From: Bicyclus anynana
Lineage: Eukaryota > Arthropoda > Insecta > Lepidoptera > Nymphalidae
Assembly (NCBI RefSeq): GCF_947172395.1
Contig: NC_069094.1
Location: 12,452,292 to 12,516,291 of the forward strand
Reading direction: 5' to 3'
DNA length: 64,000 bases
Below, one piece after another: positions 45,528 through 57,500 of this stretch (position 1 is its first letter; the number at the start of each line of letters is the position of its first letter). Below the pieces are notes generated by a model. It ran no database searches. It had not been told where the DNA came from and saw nothing but the letters and a program-made list of their open reading frames with translations. Position numbers and translations under genes: made by a program.

Positions 45528-48500
45528 GTAAAACGATAAACAAGTTATTAGTAGCAAGAGTGCTTCTTGATTAGGATTACCAACATTTCTTCAGAAAAAT
45601 TAGTATTTTTATTAATTTTATTTATCATCTACCTGACAGCATGCAAGTGATAGCAGTGGATATGACTTCTCCCTTAGATTCTGAGGGCTTAGGGTTAGGT
45701 TCAAATCCGGTATGGGGCACATCCAACTTTACAGTTACGTATGTGCATTTTAAGAAATTAAATGTCATCTCAAACGGTGAAGGAAAAATATCGTGAGGAA
45801 ACCTGCACACCTCAATACCTGATATATTTTTTTAATTTTCTACGTGTATGAAGTCTGCCAACCTGCACAAAAGGGATTTTTTTTTAATTTGTTGCGTGTG
45901 TGAAGTTTGCCAATCTGCATTGGGCCAGCGTGGTGGACTATTGGCCTAACCCCTCTCATTCTGAGAGGAGACTTGAGCTCAGCAGTGAGCAGATTATGGG
46001 TTGATAGTGATGATGATGATGATGAATGATGACCCATCAAACATTGTTTTGCCTTACAAATTATCGTCCGCTAGTTTCATAAATTCACGCGATCCAATGA
46101 CTTTATTTTTAGATTCCCACATACATGTTAACGTTACGAGCTATATTTTCTCTGACTGCTTTGCGCGTATCCGCAAGTGTCATACTTTAACATAACTTCG
46201 TAGCAGTCATTACCACTAGTACTCGTAAATGTATTTCAGTTTTATGGACTCTAAAATATATTGCAGCATTCCATTTATAATATGAATAGTGACTAGTGTA
46301 CACATGGGACTTTGTTCGGGTGTTACTCAGTTTAGTTTAGACTAGCGGACACTCGCGACATCGACCGGGTAATACTCTTGGCCATAGGCTTGTAAAGGGA
46401 GGAAGCGTTTATACATGGCGGGTGGGCCGTGCCCACCCTAGAATGGACCTGTGCCCACCCTATGATCCTGGGCTAACGATGTGATGGTAGTCTATTATTA
46501 GTATTATGATACTAATAATACAGCGAAAGCTGTAAAGAAGAATAATTTACCCCGTTTTGCCACATTTTTTTTTGATGCTCCACCTTGGAGTAACATGATT
46601 TTATATAGCTGAACCATCACGGATTTTCAATTCTATATTTTTCTGGCCTATAACTGCAAGGCGAGGTTTCTCTCTTGGAGAGGGGATTTGAACCGTCCAC
46701 CCATCACTCTGCTCCAATGTGGGTAGGCGGGTTTAAGGTGATAATGATTGACTTTGCAACAATTACTATCAGGAGGTTAATGATGAACGTGCTTTGAGTC
46801 AGTAACTGCGTATTTTTTATCCCAGTGTGCCATTGAGAAACTTCTGCAGAAAAAGAACTCAATATTTCATAGCCTGAGGAATCGAAACTACGACCTCATG
46901 ATTCCGAAGTTGCCCAGGCTTAGGCTAACTATAGGCCACGATACACTTTGTTTACACATAATTATAAAGGTTTTAAGGTAACATATTACAACAGAAATGT
47001 TACGTAAATCCACCCATGTTCATGGTTAATATTATTTGCCATGAGTCATCAGTCACAGAATGAATATGGGTGGAGGGGAAATCCGTTTGGTATTGATCAC
47101 GTTACAATCATCTAGTAGAATTTCTGTAGCATCAACAAATATAAATATTTGTTAGCTAACTTCAATCAAGCCTCCACATAGCTCAAAGGTAAAGAGGCGG
47201 ACTTTTCACCGAGAGGTCGTTGGGTTCGACCTGCGCCCGCTGGCTTATATTCTTTAAAATAAGTCTATTAAAAATAACCTACGTATGTACGGTAGCCGTT
47301 ATAGCCCTGTGGATATGACCTCTGCCTTCGTTTTCGGAGGGTGTGGGTTGGGTCCGATTCCGGTCCGGGGCATGCACCTCCAACTTTTGAGTTGTGTGCA
47401 TTTTAAGAAATTAAATATCACGTGCCCCAAACGAAACATGGAAAACATGGTGAGGAAACCTGCATACCAGAGAATTTTCTCTGAGTAAGTGAAGTCTGCC
47501 AATCCGCATTGGCAATCACAAGTTATGACTGCCGGTACCTACCTACTTACTTAAACAAAGAAGTATCAATTTACTCGGGTGGCATACGAAAGGTGACGTC
47601 GATTAAAAATAAATGAAATTGGAAAACTCAAATGTGAACACATTAGGCGAGTATCTGCTATAATCGTGGGAAAATTCTAGTAGGCCTCAGATGGCTAGTT
47701 TCCAGTAGGCCCCCGGCAGAGAATCTTCAGTAGGCCATGCTTGGTGAAAATCCACGCTACGCAACTGTAGTAGCCCAGAGTTGAAAAGTAGAATCATTAC
47801 AGAATCAACCAATTATTATCCTAACGCCAGCTACAAACGATCCAGTTTACCGACCAGTTTGCAGCGCGTTTTAGGTATTTGGTAGTCAGTGATATGAATA
47901 TCAATAACACAGCCATGAATGTGATTTATTTCTAAGCTCTTAAGACCGTGCTAAAGCAGTTTGTAGTGAGTCAAAACTCCGAATCCCCTCCTGTGTAAGT
48001 AGGTAGTATAAAATAATAGTAATATTTATTAAGAAAAGAGTTAAAAAAATTGTTATGAGATATTAGATGTTCTATTTTATGATGAGGATTTTTTTTAGTT
48101 TGGTTAGGAGCTCGGTCCAATAACGTTTCCCTTCCCAGTGCTCATTGACTTTGACTTCGCGTGTGGCTGAGCTATGTCCGTGACGTTGGTTCTTCTGCGG
48201 ATCTCCTCATTTCTGATTCGATTGCGCAGCGAAACTTTAAGCATAGCACGCTTAATGATCATTGAGTGACTATGAGCCTTATGAAGCCCATAGTTAGCAA
48301 CCAAGTCTCGGATCCGTAGGTCACTGGTAACGTGCATAGTTCAAAGAATTTTGTCTTCAGAGTAGGTATATCATTAATAACCCTTAAACGGCACACTGAT
48401 GAGCACTAGTCTCCTCTCAGGGGTTTAGGTAATAGTCCGTCCACCACGTCCACTGCAGATTGGCAGACTTCACACACGTACCTATTAATTAAGAAAATTC

Positions 48501-51500
48501 TCAGGTATGCAGGCTTTTCCTTCACCGTTTATGATACGTGATATTTAATTTCTTAAACTTCACATAACTGAAAAGTTTGAAGTGCATGCCCCGGATTCGA
48601 ACATCATCATCATATCAGCCGATGGAGGTCCACTGCCACACAGGACTTGCAGGGACTTCCAAGCATCATGATTCTGAGCCACCTGCATCCAGAGAATCCC
48701 TGCGACTCGCTTGATATCGTCAGTGGGGGTTCGACCAATACTGCGCTTTCTAGTATGAGGTCGCTATTCCAGCACCTTGGGAACCCAACGTTCATCAGCT
48801 CTTCGTACAATGTGCCCCGGTGCCCTGCCTATCCACTGGGCTATCAAGTGCGGTAGAGTAGGCACATTATTTATCTATATTTATTAACTTTCCAGGTAGT
48901 TCTATCGGCGTGCTCCTCATACTTCCGTTCATTGTTCGTGGACCACCCCTCGCGCCACCCCATCGTGATCCTCAAGGACGTAGGCTTGGAAGAGCTCAGA
49001 ACTCTCGTCGACTTCATGTACAAAGGCGAGGTCAACGTGCAATACTGCCAACTGCCAGCTCTCCTTAAAACCGCTGAGAGCCTTCAGGTAAATCTATACT
49101 AATACTATCATCATCACCACCATCATCATCATCATCATCATATCAGCCGATGGACGTCCACTGCAGGACATAGGCCTTTTGTAGGGACTTCCAAAAAACA
49201 CAATCCTGAGCCGCCTGCATCCAGCGAATTCCTGCTCTCGGCGACTCTCTTGATGTCGTCAGTCCACCTGGTGAGGGGTTGACCATTACTATAAAGAGGT
49301 AAAATTTGTGGTGTCGCAGGGGGTAATCATTGAATCTACTGATGCCATTTAAAATTATTTTACCACTAGAAAGCCACGTCATTTATGAAGCTTTATAACC
49401 CCGTATTCTTGCGGGAACGGGAACTATGTGGGTAAAATCGCGGGGCGTCGGCTTGTCTTGTCGGTTGGTACTTTAAACTATACTAGCTGATGCCTGTGGC
49501 TACGTCAGCGTGAGTTACCTACTGTTTTTTTAGTAATCCCGCTGTAATCATAGATTTTTCCGGGATATACCTAAAGTAAAATAAAACCATTGGCATGTTT
49601 TGGTCCAATTTATCTCTATACCAAATTTCATGCAATGGTACAATGGTTTAGCCGTGTAAAGATGCTAAACAACTTAATATTATGTGCTCTCAAACCAATA
49701 AATCAAAATGCACTTCCCTGCAACCGTCCTTTTCTCTGGATGAGGTTAAATCAGAACAAGACACTCAGAACAGAGAAAATTTTTCTCTGATAAATAGCAC
49801 GCTTAACATGCGCGGAATCTCTTTTATCCAAGTTCTGTGCGGAATCTATTGCGGTTTCTAAGGACCTATCTTAGTCAAATGTTATCAGCTGTAAATTTTC
49901 CGTCGGTCCAGACTCCGAGTAAGCCATCATCTGTTTCAATTATTTTCAAATAATCAACTAGTTACATCGTAATAAACTTACCTCGGATTCTGTGTGATAC
50001 CTAATATTCTTCATTTTACCAAATAACAGTAAATTATTTTTAATAAATTTTAAGACAGTCAAGTAAGTCTTTCGTAACTTTTACTACCTAAATAAATATT
50101 TTTTATATAGTTTTATAACAGTAGGTACCTACGTACCTAAATATTACCCACGCAATACCGCAATAACCTTCTTGGATATTTGTGCTATGCTCGTTATGAG
50201 CTGCCTCAATTAAATCACATAATAGTTCGCAGAATGTTATTAATGTAGGTATATTCTGTGAACTAGTCACATCTAAATTTAATATTATTGACGTAAATAT
50301 TCAATATTTGTGTTACTTTTTCTTAGGTAAAAGGATTAGCTGAAATGACGACACTAAGTGCAGCCGGCATCGATGCGAGAAACGTTCCAGAACCTATGGA
50401 GGAATGCCAACAAGATATCAGAGAATGCACAGAAACGCACGAAAGGTTAGACATGCGGGAGTCTAGGGATAAGGAAGAACGAAGAGAAGGAAAGGATAGT
50501 AGAGAAATTCGTGAAAGGGACAAAGATACCAGGGACAGCCATAGAGAAGCTCGCGAAAACAGGGATCTAAGAGAACAAAGAGAATGGGATAGAGAACGTG
50601 AGAGAGAAACGCGTGACTTAATTAGAGACACTAGAGATACTCGTGATCCACGTGATCATAGAGAGTTGAGGGACCATAGAGAATCACGAGACGCAAAAGA
50701 TAATAGAGAACCCCGTGATTTGCGAGAAATAAGGGATCCGCGAGATCATCGTGAATCACGTGATCCCAGAGAGGTGCCCGAAGCCTCCCCTCCCAGAATA
50801 TCCCCCTTATTATCCGTGCGACGATTTAGGCCTGAAACATCAATTGAAACACCGACGCTGACGCATCCACCTATACCAAAAGATGAACCACCTGACGAGC
50901 CTATGCGGCCATCTTCACCAGAAGAAGATTCAGTATCAATTAGGTCGAATGGTGCGAATGAGAGCGTGGGTAAGTAACAGAAATTTAATTTTTATTGCTA
51001 TTATTAATAATAACACATTTTTTTTTAATTCAGAAGATTACTAATGTAAAATATATCTTTGAGTTTAGTTTTACCCTTTCTTAGGCTCAAAAAAGCTAGA
51101 ACATAGAGCCTTCCAGCCGCACCAGTATAGAAAAGAAACCTTTCATAGATGACATTGACATATTTTCTTTGTCACTCAGGTGTAGCATTGCCAGTTTGTT
51201 AGAAGTTCCCAAAACTCTTGGGAATCTTAGCTCAATTTTGGTGGTTTAGGAGTTATTGGTTTTAACCGTGGGATGCTTTTAACTCTGCATCCATGATCAA
51301 CACGATTCCGCGACGCACGCTATTAGTTAAAACTGTGGGTAATTTAAAAAAATATATTCAATGAAATCTTGGTAATTTTCAAAATTAAAAAAAAATGTTA
51401 AATTATAAATACAAACAAAAACTGCATTAATTTTATTCTTTTGTTTTATGTCTTTATGTGGCCAATTAGGATATTCTATTTCCCAGCTTGAGGAATTTTG

Positions 51501-54500
51501 CTTCGATTTGTAGGGAATTAGGAAAATATGCATTGGCAATGATGCTTACTTCACTGTCAAAGAGTAAAGTCACTGTCACTGTCACATAAATTGCGAAGCG
51601 AATTCAAAATTTGTATTTTTTATTGTAAAGTTGTAAACAATGGCTATTTTTTGTGTTACTGTTAAAGTTTCGAGTTGTTTTAACTTCAAATTATTCATAA
51701 ATTGCATTGATTGTACACTTTTATTATTCACATCTACTTTGATGTGTTTTACCATAACAATTTTCTTTATGAATCATAATTCAGCGATGGCTTTGTATGT
51801 TTTCTTTGAATTTATATTTGTAGCATTATAAACATAACTAGCGGATGCCTGTTACTTCGTCTGCGATAAAGTCCGTGCGAACATTGATTGTTCACACGGA
51901 TTTTATCGCAGACTTTGCTTTGATCGTCATTCTCTTCTTTCTTGTAGAGTTCTTGTTTGTAGGTCTACAAAATAGGATTATCCCATTATGCATTGTTTCA
52001 TTAAGTCTCGAAAGAATTAGGCAACATTTTCGATGAAAGTCTTTAGGGTGGCTTGATTTGTGCTCTTAACAATTACATATTATTGTCATATTTCAACCAA
52101 TTTAATACAAAACTTTGGAAAACTATGTATGTACCTGCTCATAAACCTTCTTCATTCTCTGATATATAAGTCAAAATGCTTAATTAATAAAAATCAGTGC
52201 TACTTATATTTTAGACTTAGAGTAACTTTATAGATATGTATTTCTTTAAGTTATTTTAAAGTTTATGTGTAAGTTTTGCTTATGTAGGTACGCTATAAAT
52301 ATAACCGTTCTTTAATATGAATTAAAAATAATTTCATCAAAATCCAAAATTTACATAAAATGTTGAACATATATAAAAAATATACAGTAAAACATAGGAC
52401 CTCCTTGAAAAATATTTTCATCTTCTTCAACACCTGCCATAGGGATGAATTTTTCGTATGTTTGGTTTCTTTCATATTTATGAATTGAAGGTTTGTGGGT
52501 TATTAGTCCACAGGAACCAAGTCCACTGAAAGAAAGAAAGAAATATCTCTATTGTTAGGTAGTGCCACAAATTACAATATTAAATTCTAAATATACAGCT
52601 TATAGCTAGAGTAATAAAAGAAGAACGCTCTGCAATATGTGGCATAACCTAGAAAAAGGCCCCAATTCAGCATTTTGCCACATACTTCCTATACAAAAAA
52701 AAGTATGCAGCACTGATTTTCAGTTAGGACCAAATTCAGGCGCCGCCACCTTGAGGCTTGCGAACAAACCTGGTCTTTGTAGTTAGAGTTTACCTTCTCC
52801 TAATGGGTTACTAGTGACTAAATTATGGTCATATCTTTTTTCAGGTATCAATATGACAATAAACAGCCATGGTGTCCTCGGGCCAAGGTATTCACCTGTG
52901 GAACAGCGGCTGAGTGTGCTGAACACACTACCTCACCCGGGCCTGCCGCATCCGTCACATAGCTCTCTGTCAAGTCCTAGGAATGAACCGATACCTGGCC
53001 CCTCTGGTTTGCCACCTGTCCAACAAGTACCTTTGGTGAGTAATACTATTTTTTTATTGAATATTGAATAGAGAAATAGACAAATGTCAACCATTAAATA
53101 AATAAATAAAACTAGCCTTTGTTCTCTGACTGCTGAATACATAATATGTTATACATAATACTGTTACTTAATTTATACACCAGAGCAGTCAGGTTGTCCC
53201 TTGACATAGGCCTCCTCCAGACTTTGCCACTCTACTTGGTCTCTAGCCTTTCCTTGCCATCCTTTCGGCAGGTCGTCCTCCCATCTTTTGTGTGGTTGTC
53301 CTTGCCTCCTTTTCGCATCTCTGGGGTTCCATGACCTCTTTGGACCATTTTTCATTTGAGTATCTGAGCGCAATATGTCCCGTCCAGCGCCACTTCAGCT
53401 TTTTTAGTTTATTAAAAATGTCAACCATTGTTAAATTGGAGGTAAATGTATTACTAATCCTTGTAAAGTTGCGGAAGCATTCAATACATACTGTGTAAAG
53501 TGGCTCATTAATTATGGATTTTATTCAACTAGAGATTTAGTACTCGTACCTGCACAGATTGTAATTTTTTACTTGTTCTAATTTTTATTTTTTGATTAAT
53601 CATCTGCTATTGAATTCATTTTTTTTTTTATATTTTGTTAATAGTATTTGTAATATAAACTGTTGTATGCCAGAAATGGCTGAATACATTAGAATGTATG
53701 TGTTCTCAGCAAATAAATAAATAAATAAATAAAAAGATTCAACTAAAAATATTGCTATTTCTTTCATTGTGTTGGAGCCAAAGAGATGGGGTTGGGACTA
53801 CTCCGCTGCTATTGGTTGATATATGATATTTTGTCTAACAAGATATATTGTTAGTCACACACATGCTAGGCGTACAGGAGATATCTACAATGTCCAGTTT
53901 TAAAATTTCTACTAGCCAAGTGTTTGTTTAAACTGAAATATTGGAAATTACCAATATTTCAGTTTCCACAGCAACTTAAGACTAATAATGATATCCAGCA
54001 AGACTGTTGTAAACAGCCCCTGAACTAATTAACAGAGCTAAATGTTCAAGAATATATGATCTATTTAATTATGCTTGTTGTAAGAATGAATAATTGAATA
54101 GTAAAAAAAACTATTTTTAACATATTTGTAAAAATAAATAAAAATTTTAAACTCTTCAATATCAGTAGAGAGTTCAACTGTCAAATATCAATAGAGAATG
54201 TACTGAACTTTACTTATAGATTAATTGAATATGCAATTTCAAAAAGGGCTCATGTCAGATATTCTCTACATCTCTCAAATATAAAATATCTATTAACATA
54301 ATTATTTAGATTAATTAAAAAAATATATTTTAGTAATTTTCCATAGCTAATTAACACCAAAACTTTGGAAAAATAAGTAAGACAATAGTTACCTACTTTT
54401 AGAAAATACACACTGGTTTGGAATTGAATTTGTTTCTTTTTTAATTAATAAACATTATATTAGACATGTGTCCTTTTCAAAATTGCATATTCAATTGATA

Positions 54501-57500
54501 TTTGTAACATTTCAGTCCCTAAAGAAAGAAGCAGACTGGGATAGGAACAATGAGGAGAAAGTTGGAGAGCCTTCCACAGAGTACAGACTCCAGCATGAAT
54601 CGGTATGTATTTTTGATTTCTTTTTAAAATGTGGATGTGGTAGATTTGTAAATATATGTGATTCGATGTTGGCTTAGTAATAGAACAATTGGCATTTAAT
54701 TTTAAGTGTTGCATGTTTAACAAGGCCAAAGACATGTTATATTTTATTATTTATATATTTTTTTCTTTGCATTAAATAAATGGTGGCTCTTATAAATTGT
54801 AAATTATAAATATTCTTAAGCTTTGCATTTTTTATGTCTGAGAAGTAAAAATTACACTAAAAGTTATTTATACATTTTTACAAAAAATACTTAAAAAAAA
54901 TGAAAGTCGCTATTTCTTCTATGCAATAATTTTTTTAATTCTTTTTTTTAAATAGGGAATTGATTTCACATATCAAGGAATAAGGGTTATATTACGATGC
55001 ACTTTGTTTCTGGCTATATTTTAACTAATAATACCTACATAAGTTTTTTATTATCAAAAAAGTATAAAAAATATACAAATTAATACAAAAGATGTATAAA
55101 AACACAATTTATTAAATTGTTTTAGTATTTTGTAAACAAAATCTCTGAATAATATAATGTAAACATTAAACATCACAAACAAAGAACTCCATACAAACAA
55201 CCAAAATAATTTAATAACAATAAAATCCAATATTTTCATATCATAAATCATAATGTGAGGATTGATATATTTTTTTGTACTTTAATCTTATCAAAGGTTG
55301 ACTCTTGAAGTTAATGTTGACTCCAAACAAAAAATATTTAATTAATTTAATTAACAAATTATTATAGGTACTTAATAGAATGTTAGTTTTGTCTTTCCAT
55401 GTCATCGCTTTTGCAAAAAAGATTTTTTAATGACCTGTATGACATATATATTTCCGAAAACGTACTTAGCATGCATTCTTTCAAAATGGCGATCATTCAT
55501 ATACCAACAAATTATTTATTTATGATTCCTTCATTACCAACAATAAATAAAAAGTTATGATATGAATTTAAAATTACAGTTTTTTTTAATAATAATCTAT
55601 CACATCCATTATAAGGTTTATGTTTTTCTTTCTATATTATACTTGCATGTAATGTTTCTAAAAACTGTATTTATAAAACATTTATTAATGTTGTTTCACA
55701 ATAATGAATAATAAAGTAAATAAAATAGCTATATTTTATACCCAAAGAGTATAAATTACAGCATAGCTACTCGTGATTACTGGTGGGTTTATCGCTCCTT
55801 CTTTTTACGATGTTTCATGTTAAATTGAAGCAATACATTACTTGAAACCTTAATAATGTCTATTCCAATATTGATATAGAAGCGTCCAAAAATACAAATG
55901 AAAAAGTATGTAAAATTTCCATTGAGCATATTCCTCATTATTATGAGGGAAATTTATAAGAATCGTCCATATTTGAGGCAATTTTGATGTGTAGATAAAA
56001 TATAAAGCCTCTTACAACCAGTATAAATCGTACCAGTTTAATATGCTTGAGTGGAAGTGCTTTTAAAAGTTTATTTATATACATATAGGTGCCAAATCTA
56101 CATGTTTCTTTGTTGATCATTGGTGGTTGTCGTCAAGTTGATTTATATTTAATTGCATGCTTATTGATATGCTGCGCTATTTTAACAACGATTACTATGC
56201 CTTGCTGTCAAGAAGTTGACCTTCATTTTGTTGGCCATCATTTTTTTATATACATTCATTTTGTTTGATATATTTTGGGCAGTTTTTTTTTTATTTAAAT
56301 ATTGGCCATATACTTTCATACGTTACCTGTACGAGTCCTAGATAAGGTGCGCGCGCGCGTTGCTATACCACAAGGCATTACGCGTAGCCGGCTCCCGGGT
56401 TCACTCCTGCACATTTTATGGGCAAAAATGAGCGTCAACTTCTTAATTAGATAGTAAAATTAAAGATATTACGAATACTTGCATCTCAATTTAGAAAGTA
56501 GTGTTAGAGATATTGCACACATTTTGGTCCTCGTTAAGAACAATTCAGAGAAAAAGAAGTTGATGTTCTTTTTGTGGTTGCAGGAGTACGAAGGGTCCGG
56601 TAGGGGGAGAATTGAGGAGGGGGAGAGGGCGTTTCCTTGCATACATTGCGGAGCGACGTTCGCGCACCAGAGCAAACTGACCCGGCACATACTGACGACG
56701 CATACGCTCGACACGCTGAAGTATCGCGACGCGTTGATGAGTCGACCGATGGGGCTGCCGTTGATTGGGCAGTTCAGCGAGCCGACATACCTGAGCATGC
56801 CGACCGAGGAGTCGCCGCTCGACCTGGACATCGGCCCGGTGGAGCCCGGCAATGTGGTGTTGTGCAAGTTCTGCGGCAAGAGTTTCCCGGACGTGTCGTC
56901 CTTGATCGCACATTTGCCGGTCCACACAGGAGATCGGCCGTTCAAATGTGAATTTTGTGGGAAGGCGTTTAAGTTAAGGCATCATATGAAAGATCACTGT
57001 AGAGTTCATACGGGTAAGAATATTTTTCTGGTATTTTTTTTTTGTATAAAGAAAAGCTCCTTATTCTGTCTCATCCAGCATTTGTCAGCAGTAGGTACTG
57101 CGTTTGTTCACGCTACTAAAGCCTCAACTGTCTTCTATTTGAAAACTTTCCTTCCCTAAGAAATCTCGCCTTTATATTATGCTTACTACGAGTAGATCAG
57201 ACTTTTAGCAGAGAATACGGAAAGTACGGTTAGCAGTAGTAGAGGTCAGAATTCGTCTAGGGAAGTACTGACGCCAGATTACTGCCGCCAAGTGGTATCC
57301 CTGTGGGCTGTATTTAGATCTATAGGGTGTGGTTGCTGGCGTGATTGGATGCACGTCACATCTGCGTATCAAATATTGTAGGCCTGCAAATTGTCTAAAC
57401 GATGGTTTTCCACTTGAAAGATGAGCCCTCTACTTGTTCTGTCAACTATTACGGTAAAGAAACTTTGCCACAATTGACGTGAATACGAGATTCGTGAATA

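Larger units (their letters stand above)
45528..48895 (+). other. Intron 1 (3368 bp), repeat-rich
   Basis: GT-AG intron inside the BTB domain. Contains SINE family 3 copies (45641-46007, 47302-47516, 48376-48850), a family 1 SINE (47168-47265), RTE fragments and Helitron debris (gactagcggacactcgcgac near 46341). Confidence 0.85.
49088..50326 (+). other. Intron 2 (1239 bp)
   Basis: GT-AG. Starts gtaaa and then immediately a Helitron-like element. A second, decayed minus-strand Helitron lies at about 49483-49690. The remainder shows nothing recognisable. Confidence 0.85.

Noticed and set aside
50323..50631. Antisense 102-codon Ser/Leu-rich open frame opposite exon 3
   Set aside because: It is the mirror of the Arg/Asp/Glu codons of the sense exon, which has splice sites and continuity with the BTB domain.
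56469..56945. Antisense open frames of 158 and 126 codons opposite exon 6
   Set aside because: Shadows of a GC-rich zinc-finger exon; the sense strand has exact C2H2 spacing and splice sites.
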